A stretch of DNA of 64,000 nucleotides, taken from contig NZ_NWTM01000003.1 of NCBI RefSeq assembly GCF_004137795.1, positions 62,001 through 126,000 on the forward strand. Direction: 5' to 3'. The notes beneath the pieces are model-generated. The model saw only the letters and a program-made list of their open reading frames with translations. It had not been told where the DNA came from and ran no database searches. This DNA comes from Pectobacterium zantedeschiae. Lineage in GTDB: Bacteria > Pseudomonadota > Gammaproteobacteria > Enterobacterales > Enterobacteriaceae. Below, piece by piece: positions 36,434-45,561 of this stretch; position 1 is the first letter of the stretch; each line of letters begins with the position of its first letter. Position numbers and translations under genes: made by a program.

Positions 36434-37546
36434 TTATTTCACTGCGCTGGAAGTACCGTCTTTGTGCCACTCAAATACGCCAAATTCAAACCCTTTCAGG
36501 TCGCCTTTTGCATCCCAGCTTAATGGTCCCATTACGGTATCCACAGATTTCGCTTTCAGATCCGCAACCAGTTTTTCCGGCTCATCGCTGCCGGTACGTG
36601 TCATCGCGGTGGTCAGCGATTGCAGCGCAGCATAAGTCGTCCAGACGAACGGACCCGTTGGATCCAGTTTCTTGGCTTTCAGCGCATCGACAATGGGTTG
36701 GTTAGCAGGAACCTGATCGTAACGCTTCGGCAACGTCACCAGCATACCTTCAGATGCATCGCCTGCAATGTTAGATAGCGAAGAGTTACCCACGCCTTCT
36801 GGGCCCATGAACTTGGTTGTCATACCAGCCTGACGTGCCTGACGCAGAATCTGCCCCATTTCCGGGTAGTAGCCGCCGAAATAAACGAAATCGACGTTCT
36901 CTTTCTTCAGACGTGCAACCAGTGTAGAGAAATCTTTATCACCCGCCGTCACACCTTCAAACAGCACAACATTCGCACCGGCTTTTTTCAGGCTATCCTG
37001 AACAGAACGGGCCAGACCTTCACCATATTGCTGTTTGTCATGAACCACGGCAATACGCTGCGGTTTGACAGTTTCGACGATGTATTTTGCTGAAGTTGGC
37101 CCCTGATCGGAATCCAGCCCCGTCGTGCGCAACACCATTTTGTAGCCGCGCGTGGTCAAGTCGGCGTTGGTTGCCGCAGGCGTAATCATGATCACGCCCT
37201 CTTCTTCATAAATATCAGACGCAGGCTGCGTGGAGGAAGAACACAGATGACCAATCACATAACGGATACCGTCGTTGATGACTTTGTTCGCTACGGCAAC
37301 TGCCTGCTTAGGGTCGCACGCGTCATCATATTCAACGCCAACCAGCTTGTTACCATTTACGCCGCCTTTTGCGTTGATATCGGCAATAGCCTGACGCGCG
37401 CCAATGAACTCCATATCGCCATATTGCGCAACTGGGCCAGACATTGCGCCAACAACCGCAACCTTAATATCGGCAGCGCTGACCGCGTGGCTAAACGCCG
37501 CAGCCATACAACCCATCAGCAATACTTTACCTTTACTGAATTTCAT
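36434..37546 (-). CDS. livK: Periplasmic branched-chain amino acid-binding protein (LivJ/LivK)
   Basis: 370-residue periplasmic binding protein with a signal peptide ending AVSA, giving a mature start [19 protein letters not shown]. The conserved Cys pair is visible (DDACDPKQA and [13 protein letters not shown]), as are [11 protein letters not shown] and the C-terminal [17 protein letters not shown] 37546 with GGGG upstream is chosen over a start seven codons earlier. E. coli has two such genes, livJ and livK; here only one is present near the operon, so specificity for leucine or for all three amino acids cannot be told. Confidence 0.93.
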   Translation of the reverse strand: MKFSKGKVLLMGCMAAAFSHAVSAADIKVAVVGAMSGPVAQYGDMEFIGARQAIADINAKGGVNGNKLVGVEYDDACDPKQAVAVANKVINDGIRYVIGHLCSSSTQPASDIYEEEGVIMITPAATNADLTTRGYKMVLRTTGLDSDQGPTSAKYIVETVKPQRIAVVHDKQQYGEGLARSVQDSLKKAGANVVLFEGVTAGDKDFSTLVARLKKENVDFVYFGGYYPEMGQILRQARQAGMTTKFMGPEGVGNSSLSNIAGDASEGMLVTLPKRYDQVPANQPIVDALKAKKLDPTGPFVWTTYAALQSLTTAMTRTGSDEPEKLVADLKAKSVDTVMGPLSWDAKGDLKGFEFGVFEWHKDGTSSAVK

Positions 37547-37950
37547 TCTTTTTACCCCATCTGTCATTATGGATATTGCCGAAAACCTGACCGCCTTCTG
37601 CTATAACCTGCTATTTTCTTATAAGTAAGAAAGGCTTAGGTTATTATTAGTAATGTTTTCTAAGAAGGCTTTATTTTTCATATTATTAAACAGGAATTTT
37701 ATGCTGCAAATCAACTCACTCTGTCAGAAACAAGCGGAGCAAACAGCACAAAACACCAGATGCAAAAACCAGCATTCAATTTATATATAGTCAGATATTC
37801 TACTTTATGCATTAATTGTTGATGGATTACTCGAAAAACGAAGAATGAGAAAAACATTTGCCCTATTAACCATAACGATCAAATTACACAACTGTTCCAC
37901 TACAAGACAACTACATTATTCTTCACTCATATGATGGAGTGCCGATAAAA
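37547..37950. other. AT-rich divergent promoter region, livK/panM
   Basis: 404 bases with no supported gene. The sequence is AT-rich (for example TTATTATTAGTAATG and TTTATTTTTCATATTATTAAA on the livK side). It presumably carries both promoters and, by analogy with E. coli liv, Lrp-responsive DNA. No specific operator could be assigned by eye. Confidence 0.45.
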
Positions 37951-38400
37951 ATGAAACTAGCCGTTGAATGCCTCACCCAATTCAGCCCCCAGGATAAAAT
38001 TGATCTGGCGAAAATCTGGCCGCATCAAAACATTGATTTATTAGAAGCGGGACTCAAACCGACTCGACGACTCTTTGCCGCACGTTTTAACGATCGGTTA
38101 CTCGGAGGAATGCTGGTCGAAATTGCGGGGGACTATGCAGAACTGAGCGATATGATGGTGCGTGAAGTTACGCGTCGACGAGGCGTAGGGCAACTTTTGG
38201 TTGATGAGGCCCGCCGTCAGCTTCCTGAAGTAAACGAGTGGTGGCTGGCCACGGCTAATCATGCCGCGATCAAAGAGGAAGTGCTGGCGCGATTTATGGT
38301 GTCTTGCGGCTTTTCACCCGTATCCGGCGGCTGGCGCTATATTCGCAGAAAAGAAACGCCGCTGATTCTTGACGAACTCAATCCAGATAAGCTGGATTGA
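37951..38400 (+). CDS. panM: PanD maturation factor PanM (PanZ), GNAT family
   Basis: 149-residue GNAT-fold protein that binds acetyl-CoA or CoA, promotes autocatalytic cleavage of pro-PanD (aspartate decarboxylase) and thereby controls beta-alanine and pantothenate synthesis. The CoA-binding loop VREVTRRRGVGQLLVDEA matches E. coli PanM closely. FSPQDKIDLAKIWP at the N-terminus and SGGWRYI near the C-terminus also align. A C-terminal extension of about 15 residues is present. ATG 37951 is preferred over GTG 37939, which overlaps the GGAG ribosome binding site. Confidence 0.92.
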   Translation: MKLAVECLTQFSPQDKIDLAKIWPHQNIDLLEAGLKPTRRLFAARFNDRLLGGMLVEIAGDYAELSDMMVREVTRRRGVGQLLVDEARRQLPEVNEWWLATANHAAIKEEVLARFMVSCGFSPVSGGWRYIRRKETPLILDELNPDKLD

Positions 38401-38407
38401 CCCCAGA

Positions 38408-38439
38408 CAAAAACAAAACGACCGGGCATTACCCGGTCG
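38408..38439 (-). terminator. Terminator of rpoH (convergent with panM)
   Basis: The stem CGACCGGG/CCCGGTCG with a five-base loop is followed, in the rpoH direction, by TTTTGTTTTTG. It lies in the 64-base gap between the convergent stops and could serve panM weakly. Confidence 0.85.
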
Positions 38440-38464
38440 CTACAGAAAGAGATGATGAGAGCGA

Positions 38465-39322
38465 TTACGCTTCTATCGCCGCTCGCAACTTTTTCATCGC
38501 ATTCTTTTCCAACTGACGCACACGCTCTGCGGAAACACCGTATTGGTCGGCCAGTTCCTGCAAGGTGGATTTGTTGTCATCATCCAGCCAGCGGGCACGA
38601 ATAATGTGCTGGCTACGTTCATCCAGCCCTTCCAGCGCGTAGGTGAGCTTATCGGCCGCATGCGTGTCCCAGTTATCCTCTTCAATGCCATCGGCAAAGT
38701 CAGACGATTTATCCTGTAGGTAAAGCATTGGCGACATCGCTTTGCCATCGTGCGAATCCTCTTCCGGCGTCGGATCGAACGTCATGTCCTGCGCCGCCAT
38801 GCGGGATTCCATCTCGCGCACGTCCTTGCTGGTCACGCCAAGTTCGCGCGCGACCAGTTCGACTTCATCCTGGTTAAACCAGCCGAGGCGCGTTTTCGTC
38901 TTCCGCAGGTTAAAGAACAGCTTACGCTGTGCTTTGGTGGTCGCCACTTTCACGATACGCCAGTTACGCAGCACGTATTCATGAATTTCTGCTTTGATCC
39001 AGTGCACAGCAAAAGAAACCAGACGCACGCCAACCTCTGGGTTGAAGCGACGAACCGCTTTCATCAGGCCGATATTCCCTTCCTGAATCAGGTCTGCCTG
39101 CGGCAGGCCGTAGCCGGAATAGTTACGGGCAACGTGAATAACAAAGCGCAGGTGTGACAGAATCAGGTGCTTAGCCGCATCCAGATCGCCCTGATAATGC
39201 AGTCGTTCAGCCAGCGCCCGCTCTTCCTCCGCCGTCAGCATCGGATAGGCATTGGCGGCACGAATATACCCTTCCAGACTGCCCTGGGGAACTAAGGTGA
39301 AAGTTTGCATATCTTTGGTCAT
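38465..39322 (-). CDS. rpoH: RNA polymerase heat-shock sigma factor RpoH (sigma-32)
   Basis: 285-residue sigma-70-family factor directing transcription of heat-shock genes. Regions visible are the 1.2/2 segment [28 protein letters not shown], the core-binding and -10 region [39 protein letters not shown], the RpoH box [12 protein letters not shown], and region 4 with [28 protein letters not shown]. In enterobacteria it is controlled by an mRNA thermosensor and by DnaK/FtsH. Gene order ftsY-ftsE-ftsX-rpoH is preserved. Confidence 0.98.
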   Translation of the reverse strand: MTKDMQTFTLVPQGSLEGYIRAANAYPMLTAEEERALAERLHYQGDLDAAKHLILSHLRFVIHVARNYSGYGLPQADLIQEGNIGLMKAVRRFNPEVGVRLVSFAVHWIKAEIHEYVLRNWRIVKVATTKAQRKLFFNLRKTKTRLGWFNQDEVELVARELGVTSKDVREMESRMAAQDMTFDPTPEEDSHDGKAMSPMLYLQDKSSDFADGIEEDNWDTHAADKLTYALEGLDERSQHIIRARWLDDDNKSTLQELADQYGVSAERVRQLEKNAMKKLRAAIEA

Positions 39323-39653
39323 TCAACCCTCTCAGTTGCTCTACTCATCATATTGCAGTCGACTATCTTAGCACTGCTTCGCCGCATCGTTTTGCGCGAA
39401 AATGGCAAAATGCGGCACCTTAAAGCGTATTTATTGAAACCTTAAAATCTGTCTATTCAGACTGTGATTTCGCTCGCAAGTTCCTAGTATTTTATTCACC
39501 TCATGCCAGAGATCAAGCAGGAGACAAACAAGACGTCAGCGTACAAGAAACCAAGGGGAAAACGCAGCGGGAAATGCAAAGAAGAGATGTCGCTGAGGAG
39601 GTTTCCCCTGCAATACAGTCTGAATTACAGGGGATAATTATACCAGAAAACGC
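39323..39653. other. rpoH promoter region
   Basis: 331 bases between ftsX and rpoH. It holds no supported gene. rpoH in enterobacteria has several promoters in this interval, but I did not assign boxes with confidence. An imperfect CCCCTG/CAGGGG dyad at about 39606-39634 lies just after the ftsX stop and may be the ftsX terminator, though without a clear T tract. Confidence 0.45.
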
Positions 39654-40622
39654 TTACTGTGGTGTAAAACGGCGTAAATGTTGCACGGTTGCCAGCCAAG
39701 CGGCCAACCAGCCAATCATGCCAGCGATTAACAGCAGCAGCAGGGACTCATCCCAGCTCAACCCTTTGACGGCAAACGTCGTGCCGAAAACAGCAGCAAC
39801 CTGCGCTACCACGGCATCCAGCTTCCAAACCAGCGCCTGCGAGAGAATCAACGACAGTATCGCACCACCCACGCCCATTGCCGCACCACCGTTCAGGAAC
39901 GGACGTAGAATAAAACCGTCCGTCGCACCAATCAGCTTCATCACGTTGATCGTTTCACGGCGGCTGAAAATACTCAGACGTACGCTATTACCGATCACCA
40001 AGAAGACGGCAACAATCATCAGGACGCCAATCGTCGCAGAAATTTGCCCGACCAGATTGGTCAGCGCCACCAGACGCGCAAACCAGCTGTCGTCCATCCG
40101 CACTTCATCCACACCCTGCGTCGATGCCACGCGGTCACGCAACGTCGTCAGCGTGGTGGAATCCTGAAAACTCATTTTTGGCGTAATGATCGCCACCGCA
40201 GGCAGTGGGTTTTCTTCCAGCATATCCAACGCGCCGCCAAAACCAGACCAGTTGCGGAATTCGCCCATCGCTTCATTGCGCGAGAGATAATTGACTTTAT
40301 CAACGCCATCTTCAGATTGAAGCTGCGTGATAACCGCCTGCGCCGCGTTGTCATCCAGCGATTTATCCAGATACACCGTTAGCTGAGGCGATGGATACCA
40401 CTGCGTGGCAGCCTGACTCACGTTTTTCCACACCAGATAGCAGATACTGGGCAACGCCAGCGAGATAGCAATGACCATCACAGTCAGAAACGTCGCCAGC
40501 GGTTGGCGCAGCATATCAGCCAGCGTATTTGTCCAGGCATAGCGCCACTGTTCCTGCCAGCCGCCGCGCAGCGCTTTCGCTTTTGCGACAGGCTTTTTCG
40601 CATTACGGACATTATTCGCCAT
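39654..40622 (-). CDS. ftsX: Cell-division protein FtsX
   Basis: Membrane subunit of the FtsEX complex, which couples the divisome to septal murein hydrolases through EnvC and related activators. 322 residues from ATG 40622, with a basic cytoplasmic N-terminus, TM1 ([17 protein letters not shown]-like segment near residue 50) and a periplasmic loop with [30 protein letters not shown]. Three C-terminal helices follow, ending [15 protein letters not shown]. The start overlaps ftsE. An ATG nine codons upstream is an alternative. Confidence 0.95.
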   Translation of the reverse strand: MANNVRNAKKPVAKAKALRGGWQEQWRYAWTNTLADMLRQPLATFLTVMVIAISLALPSICYLVWKNVSQAATQWYPSPQLTVYLDKSLDDNAAQAVITQLQSEDGVDKVNYLSRNEAMGEFRNWSGFGGALDMLEENPLPAVAIITPKMSFQDSTTLTTLRDRVASTQGVDEVRMDDSWFARLVALTNLVGQISATIGVLMIVAVFLVIGNSVRLSIFSRRETINVMKLIGATDGFILRPFLNGGAAMGVGGAILSLILSQALVWKLDAVVAQVAAVFGTTFAVKGLSWDESLLLLLIAGMIGWLAAWLATVQHLRRFTPQ

Positions 40623-41283
40623 CGTGGTTTCCCCCCACCATGCGACCATCCGACAGCGTCAGCACACGGTAATTACGGCGGGCGATCAGCCCGGTATCAT
40701 GCGTCGCCATCAGCACAGTGACGCCAACGCGATTGAATTCTTCAAACAGGCGCAAAATGCCTTCTGACAGCGCCTCGTCCAGGTTGCCGGTCGGCTCATC
40801 CGCCAGCAACACGGCGGGTTTATTCACTACCGCGCGTGCAATACCTACACGCTGCTGTTCACCACCGGACAACTGGATAGGATAGTTTTTCGCTTTATCC
40901 AGCAGGCCCACCTTGTCCAGCGCAGCGGATACCCGGCGACGAATATCCTCACTGCTGGCACCCGCGATAATGAGCGGCATTGCGACGTTGTCATAGACCG
41001 TGCGCTCCATCAGCAGGTGGTGATCCTGAAAGATCATACCAATCTGACGCCGCAGAAACGGGACTTCGCGTTTTTTCAGGCGACTAATATTGTGACCGCC
41101 AAACAAAATCTGACCCGCGCTGGGACGTTCAATACCACAAATCAGTTTCAGCAGGGTACTTTTCCCCGCACCGGAATGGCCGGTCAGGAACGCCATTTCC
41201 GCTGGGCGCAGATGGAAATCCACCCCTTGCAATGCCTGACGCCCACCGAGGTAAGCTTTACTGACCTGTTCAAAACGAATCAT
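40612..41283 (-). CDS. ftsE: Cell-division ATP-binding protein FtsE
   Basis: 223-residue ABC ATPase partner of FtsX. Walker A is [12 protein letters not shown] near residue 36, the signature [14 protein letters not shown], Walker [13 protein letters not shown], and the switch His is in [10 protein letters not shown]. It lies five bases after ftsY and overlaps ftsX by 11 bases. The three genes form the ftsYEX operon. Confidence 0.97.
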   Translation of the reverse strand: MIRFEQVSKAYLGGRQALQGVDFHLRPAEMAFLTGHSGAGKSTLLKLICGIERPSAGQILFGGHNISRLKKREVPFLRRQIGMIFQDHHLLMERTVYDNVAMPLIIAGASSEDIRRRVSAALDKVGLLDKAKNYPIQLSGGEQQRVGIARAVVNKPAVLLADEPTGNLDEALSEGILRLFEEFNRVGVTVLMATHDTGLIARRNYRVLTLSDGRMVGGNHDGE

Positions 41284-41288
41284 CCGTT

Positions 41289-42743
41289 TTAATCCTCTCG
41301 GGCAAAAAGTGCCTCAATAAAATCGTCGGCCTTGAATGGCCGTAAATCTTCAATACCTTCACCTACCCCAATATAGCGGATAGGAATCGCAAACTGGTCG
41401 GCAATGGCGAAAATCACCCCGCCTTTCGCGGTACCATCCAGCTTAGTCAAGGTAATGCCCGTCAGCCCGACCGCTTCATTAAACAGCTTGGCCTGACTCA
41501 CCGCGTTCTGCCCGGTGCTCGCATCCAGCGTCAACATCACTTCATGCGGCGCGTCTTCGTCCAGCTTCTTCATCACGCGCACAATCTTTTTCAGCTCTTC
41601 CATCAGGTGCGCTTTGTTCTGCAAACGCCCAGCGGTATCCGCAATCAGGACATCAACACCACGCGCTTTCGCTGCCTGAATCGCATCGAAAATCACCGAT
41701 GCCGAATCCGCTCCCGTATGTTGCGCCACGACCGCCACGTTATTACGCTGCCCCCAGACTTGAAGCTGCTCGACTGCCGCCGCACGGAAGGTATCACCCG
41801 CCGCCAGCATCACAGATTTGCCCTGCGCCTGAAATTGACGTGCCATTTTCCCGATGGTGGTAGTTTTACCCACACCATTAACGCCAACCATCAGAATGAC
41901 ATACGGTGTTTTGCCTTCTATATTCAGCGGGGCGTCCACCTTAGCAAGAATCTCCGCCATTTCTTCTTTCAGCTTAACAAAAAGCGTATCAGCATCTTTC
42001 AGTTGGCGACGACTGGCATGCTCCGTCAGGCTGGTGATGATCTTACGGGTCGTCTCAACCCCAACATCCGCAATCAGCAGTTGTTCTTCCAGTTCATCAA
42101 ACAGATCGTCATCGATTTTCTTACCGCGAAACAATCCGATAAATCCGGAACCGAGATTCTGGCGCGTTTTAACCAGACTACGTTTCAGGCGAGCGAAGAA
42201 ACCTTCTTTCGTCGGGCGTTCTTGTTCTTGCACAACAACCGGAACGTCATCCAGCGGCTCACTTTCCTGTTCTTCGCCCTGTTCTTCTTGCTGAACGGTA
42301 TCCTGCTCATCGTCAACCAGCGCCGCGTTCTCTGCGATCGCGGTCTGCAAGATCGGCTCGGCGATATCTCGATCGAGAACGTCATGTTCGATCGGTTCAC
42401 GATCGGCTGTTTCGGAAATAACAGGTGCAGAAACGTTGGCTTCTGGGCTAACAACCGTTGGCTCGTCTGCAACAACAGTAACTTCACGCTCGGCGACTGG
42501 AGAAGCCAGTTCTTCCGCTTCAACCTTTATTTCTTCAGCGACGCTCTCTGCTTCAACGCTAGATTCTTCCGGCAGCGGTTGCTCTACGAGCTCCGATGTT
42601 TGCTCAACGGTCTGGTGAGTCGATGCGGCAGCATCCGGTTCAGCAGCGGGCGCATCTTCAACAACCGACTGCTCTTGTTGTTTTTCTTCCTGTTTCCCGA
42701 GTCCCAGCCAGGAAAAAAAACCGCGCTTCTTTTCTTTTGACAT
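41289..42743 (-). CDS. ftsY: Signal recognition particle receptor FtsY
   Basis: SRP receptor GTPase that brings Ffh-ribosome complexes to the membrane. 484 residues: an N-terminal membrane-targeting stretch (MSKEKKRGFFSWLGLGKQ), a long acidic, low-complexity A domain (about 20-185) rich in Glu, Val and Ala, then the NG domain. The G domain has VNGVGKTTTIGKMA (G1), DTFRAAAVEQL, DTAGRLQNK (G3) and TKLDGTAKGG (G4), with GVGEGIEDLRPF near the end. An upstream in-frame start at 42782 is rejected on family grounds. Confidence 0.97.
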   Translation of the reverse strand: MSKEKKRGFFSWLGLGKQEEKQQEQSVVEDAPAAEPDAAASTHQTVEQTSELVEQPLPEESSVEAESVAEEIKVEAEELASPVAEREVTVVADEPTVVSPEANVSAPVISETADREPIEHDVLDRDIAEPILQTAIAENAALVDDEQDTVQQEEQGEEQESEPLDDVPVVVQEQERPTKEGFFARLKRSLVKTRQNLGSGFIGLFRGKKIDDDLFDELEEQLLIADVGVETTRKIITSLTEHASRRQLKDADTLFVKLKEEMAEILAKVDAPLNIEGKTPYVILMVGVNGVGKTTTIGKMARQFQAQGKSVMLAAGDTFRAAAVEQLQVWGQRNNVAVVAQHTGADSASVIFDAIQAAKARGVDVLIADTAGRLQNKAHLMEELKKIVRVMKKLDEDAPHEVMLTLDASTGQNAVSQAKLFNEAVGLTGITLTKLDGTAKGGVIFAIADQFAIPIRYIGVGEGIEDLRPFKADDFIEALFARED

Positions 42744-43092
42744 GTGTAATCGCGCTCCACGCTGCTCACCGCAGCGAATCAATCAATGAAAATCATATTT
42801 AAACAATAAGTTTAACACTTTCCAGCCGACAGCAACACGCAGCCAGCGGGAGCAATGACAGACAATTCTCCGCGCTACCGACAATCTTCGTAACGAAAGG
42901 CGATGTCCGTAACGAAGTGTGTCAAACGCCGCGCGTGATCGAAAGGCCACTGACCGCACAAAATTTTGGCTTAAGCGCCTTAACGTCCATCTTAACATTC
43001 CCTCTACACGTAACCGCCGCTAGAATAGCGCCAGAAATTTCCTGCCCGCATCCACACCATGATGATGCGGCACAACAATAACCCTGTGAGCT
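42744..43092. other. Divergent ftsY/rsmD promoter region
   Basis: 349 bases without a supported gene. A minus-strand 71-codon frame is present but has Arg-rich, non-protein-like content. No recognised operator. Confidence 0.45.
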
Positions 43093-43668
43093 ATGGCTAA
43101 AAAAAACGCATCGTCAGCCGCCGGACAAATCCGAATCATCGGTGGTCAATGGCGCGGCAGAAAACTTCCGGTTCCTGATAGCCCCGGTTTACGTCCCACT
43201 ACCGACCGCGTGCGGGAAACGCTGTTTAACTGGCTGGCTCCCGTCATTCAACAGGCACGCTGCCTGGATTGCTTTGCTGGCAGCGGCGCGCTCGGTCTGG
43301 AAGCCTTATCCCGTTATGCTGCTCACGCCACATTATTGGAAATGGAGCGTGCAGTCGCCCAGCAATTAACGCAGAATTTGGCTCTGCTTCGGGCGGAAAA
43401 TGCTGAGGTGGTCAATACCGATGCCCTGAGCTGGCTGGCACAGCCGGGCACGCCGTTTGACGTCGTTTTTCTCGATCCACCGTTTCGCAAAGAGCTGCTG
43501 AACAACACGCTCGCGCTGCTGGAACAACAGGGCTGGCTTGCACCAGACGCGTGGATTTACGTGGAAACAGAGGCGGAAAATGCGCAACTGACTATCCCGG
43601 AGAATTGGCAACTGCACCGTGAAAAAATTGCGGGTCAGGTCGCCTACCGTTTGTACATCCGTCAGTGA
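43093..43668 (+). CDS. rsmD: 16S rRNA (guanine(966)-N2)-methyltransferase RsmD
   Basis: 191-residue Rossmann-fold methyltransferase acting on the assembled small subunit. The N-terminal RIIGGQWRGRKLPVPD is followed by LRPTTDRVRETLFNWL. The SAM motif is LDCFAGSGALGLEALSR, and the catalytic motif DPPF is in VVFLDPPFRKELL. Same position, divergent from ftsY, as in E. coli. Confidence 0.97.
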   Translation: MAKKNASSAAGQIRIIGGQWRGRKLPVPDSPGLRPTTDRVRETLFNWLAPVIQQARCLDCFAGSGALGLEALSRYAAHATLLEMERAVAQQLTQNLALLRAENAEVVNTDALSWLAQPGTPFDVVFLDPPFRKELLNNTLALLEQQGWLAPDAWIYVETEAENAQLTIPENWQLHREKIAGQVAYRLYIRQ

Positions 43669-43694
43669 TCTTCGCAGCAACGTAAGGGTAAGAG

Positions 43695-43973
43695 ATGATT
43701 TTGATTAACCTTGGCAGATTATTGATGCTAGGCGTGTGGGGATTTCTGTTGCTTAACCTGATTCAGCCGTTTCCCAAACCGTTGAATATCTTCATGACCG
43801 TAGCGATGGTGTTTATGATTCTGATGCACGGTTTCCAACTGCTGCTGTTAAAATCCAGCCAGCCGAAGGACAGCCCCGCGCTGGACCGGGCGCTTCAGGC
43901 ACGCATTTTCCTTTTTGGCGTGTTTGAACTGCTGGCATGGCAGAAAAAGCAGCCTAAGCCACCGAAGCCGTAA
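43695..43973 (+). CDS. yhhL: DUF1145 inner-membrane protein YhhL
   Basis: 92 residues with two hydrophobic segments (about 5-25 and 30-55: LMLGVWGFLLLNLIQPF and IFMTVAMVFMILMHGFQLLLL) and a basic C-terminal tail (WQKKQPKPPKP). Length and location after rsmD match E. coli YhhL. Function unknown. AAGGGTAAGAG precedes the ATG, and rsmD lies only 26 bases upstream, so the genes may be co-transcribed. Confidence 0.88.
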   Translation: MILINLGRLLMLGVWGFLLLNLIQPFPKPLNIFMTVAMVFMILMHGFQLLLLKSSQPKDSPALDRALQARIFLFGVFELLAWQKKQPKPPKP

Positions 43974-43976
43974 CCG

Positions 43977-44336
43977 CTACCTCTGCTGGGGCACAAAGCG
44001 AATAAAGCGCGTGCCCTTTAGCTGCAACGATCCCTGCATACCGGTATCAAGCTGGTGATAATCCGCGCTTTCGAGGCGCAATGTGACCTCCCCGCCACCC
44101 GTAATCGGCCTGAACGTGGCCTCATAAAGCATATCTTCTGCGACCATCCCCTGATGCTCTCGCGCCCGCCGACGAATACGGGGAAATTCGCGTTTGTGTT
44201 TCACCTCCGCGGCCACAATACGCAACGGAGCTGCATCATTCTGCGCTTCCCTGTAGCGTTGGCGTCGGTATTGTCGCGCTGCCAGCACCAGAATCGCGCC
44301 AACAGCCAAAACCAGCAGCCAGGGAACGTCATTCAT
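43977..44336 (-). CDS. yhhM: DUF2500 protein YhhM
   Basis: 119 residues: one N-terminal membrane helix (PWLLVLAVGAILVLAA) followed by a soluble beta-rich domain with VAAEVKHKREF near residue 46 and YEATFRPITGGGEVTLRL near 76. Corresponds to E. coli yhhM at the same locus. Its stop is three bases from the yhhL stop (convergent), and its start abuts the upstream DUF1820 gene. Function unknown. Confidence 0.85.
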   Translation of the reverse strand: MNDVPWLLVLAVGAILVLAARQYRRQRYREAQNDAAPLRIVAAEVKHKREFPRIRRRAREHQGMVAEDMLYEATFRPITGGGEVTLRLESADYHQLDTGMQGSLQLKGTRFIRFVPQQR

Positions 44337-44656
44337 CAGGGTTTCTTGCCGGGAAGATAAGGGAATGCGGTAACGTTATCGCCTAAATCAGAAATACGGG
44401 CACTGCCTTTTTCCGTCACGGCATCAATACGAATTATCGCCTGTAAAGGGATAAAGCTGCGGCTAACGCCGGAGAATTCCGTTTTCAGTTTCTCGGTTGA
44501 TGGGTCAACCAACACTGTAGATTGGCTATCAAACACAAAGTCGGCAATTTCAATAAAACCGAATAGGCTGCTCTGAACCAACTCACGCACGTAAAGCTGG
44601 TAATTCTTACCGTTATTTATAAATTGAATACGATAAAGCGCGGATTCATTACTCAT
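44336..44656 (-). CDS. DUF1820 family protein
   Basis: 106 residues, soluble, beginning MSNESALYRIQFINNGKNYQLYVREL and containing LFGFIEIADFVFDS and SRSFIPLQAIIRIDAVTEKG, features of DUF1820. No signal peptide or membrane segment. It overlaps yhhM by one base, suggesting one transcript. It is absent from E. coli at this locus as far as I recall. The role is unknown. Confidence 0.82.
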   Translation of the reverse strand: MSNESALYRIQFINNGKNYQLYVRELVQSSLFGFIEIADFVFDSQSTVLVDPSTEKLKTEFSGVSRSFIPLQAIIRIDAVTEKGSARISDLGDNVTAFPYLPGKKP

Positions 44657-44837
44657 TCAACACCATGCTCCCTTCAGAGACTTCACGCCGTAAAAACGGG
44701 CGATAACATAACATGAAGCTCACGAAAGACGCATCCGTCTCGCACCGTGTTGTTTAACTTCCTCACAATCCCCTACACTGAATAAAGAACGGTTTATTTT
44801 TATCCTGACACAAACAAAAACACAAAAAGGACACGCT

Positions 44838-45467
44838 ATGCTTTGGTCATTTATTGCTGTGCTTTTTTCTGGTTGGTTATATGTAGATGCCAGCTATCGT
44901 GGTCCAACGTGGCAGCGTTGGTTATTCAAACCAGTCACAATGTTACTGCTGCTAGCTCTAGCCTGGCAGACGCCGTTGCTTGGCGTTCCGGGCTATCTGA
45001 TTGTGCTGGGATTACTGGCAACGCTAGTCGCGGACACGCTACTGTTGCTCCCAACTCAGCGCCTGCTTTACGCATTTGGTGCCTATTTCCTCTCTCATCT
45101 GCTGTATACCGTCAGCTTTTTTACCGGACAAATCGCGCTCACCTTCTTCTGGCCACTGGCACTAACACTCGTCATTCTGGCCGCGATCCTGATCGCCATT
45201 ATCTGGGGGCGACTGGATGCACAGCGTTGGCCCGCCTGCGCGTTTATCATCATGACGACGCTGATGGTCTGGATTGCCGGTGAACGGTATTTTGCGCTGG
45301 GTACAAACGCGAATTTCTCCTTGCTGACGGGCACCGTACTGCTGTTTGTTGCCCATGCAGCCTGGCTTATTCACCATTATCGTTTCCCATTTCGCGCCCA
45401 TCAGGCGATTGTGGCAGCAGGCTATTTTGGCGGACATTTCCTGATCGTTCGCTCCCTCTATTTCTGA
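44838..45467 (+). CDS. yhhN: YhhN-family membrane protein (lysoplasmalogenase-like)
   Basis: 209-residue polytopic membrane protein with about seven or eight helices. The YhhN family includes eukaryotic TMEM86 lysoplasmalogenases. Conserved segments visible are [29 protein letters not shown] and [19 protein letters not shown] with the family Asp and His residues. Bacterial function is not established. Precedes zntA as in E. coli. Confidence 0.9.
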   Translation: MLWSFIAVLFSGWLYVDASYRGPTWQRWLFKPVTMLLLLALAWQTPLLGVPGYLIVLGLLATLVADTLLLLPTQRLLYAFGAYFLSHLLYTVSFFTGQIALTFFWPLALTLVILAAILIAIIWGRLDAQRWPACAFIIMTTLMVWIAGERYFALGTNANFSLLTGTVLLFVAHAAWLIHHYRFPFRAHQAIVAAGYFGGHFLIVRSLYF

Positions 45468-45561
45468 CGCTCGCGACGCTTACGAAAGGCTGGCTAAGCA
45501 TTGAGCGGCGGTGTAAAGTTTCTGATGAGAATGGCTATCACTAATAACCCAGGAGGAAGAC

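Noticed and set aside
41544-42740. 398-residue plus-strand frame antisense to ftsY
   Set aside because: Shadow produced by the biased codon use of the acidic A domain and NG domain of ftsY; the product is not protein-like.
45468-45561. ZntR-type operator before zntA
   Set aside because: Looked for a MerR-family dyad with a long spacer; no convincing palindrome found.
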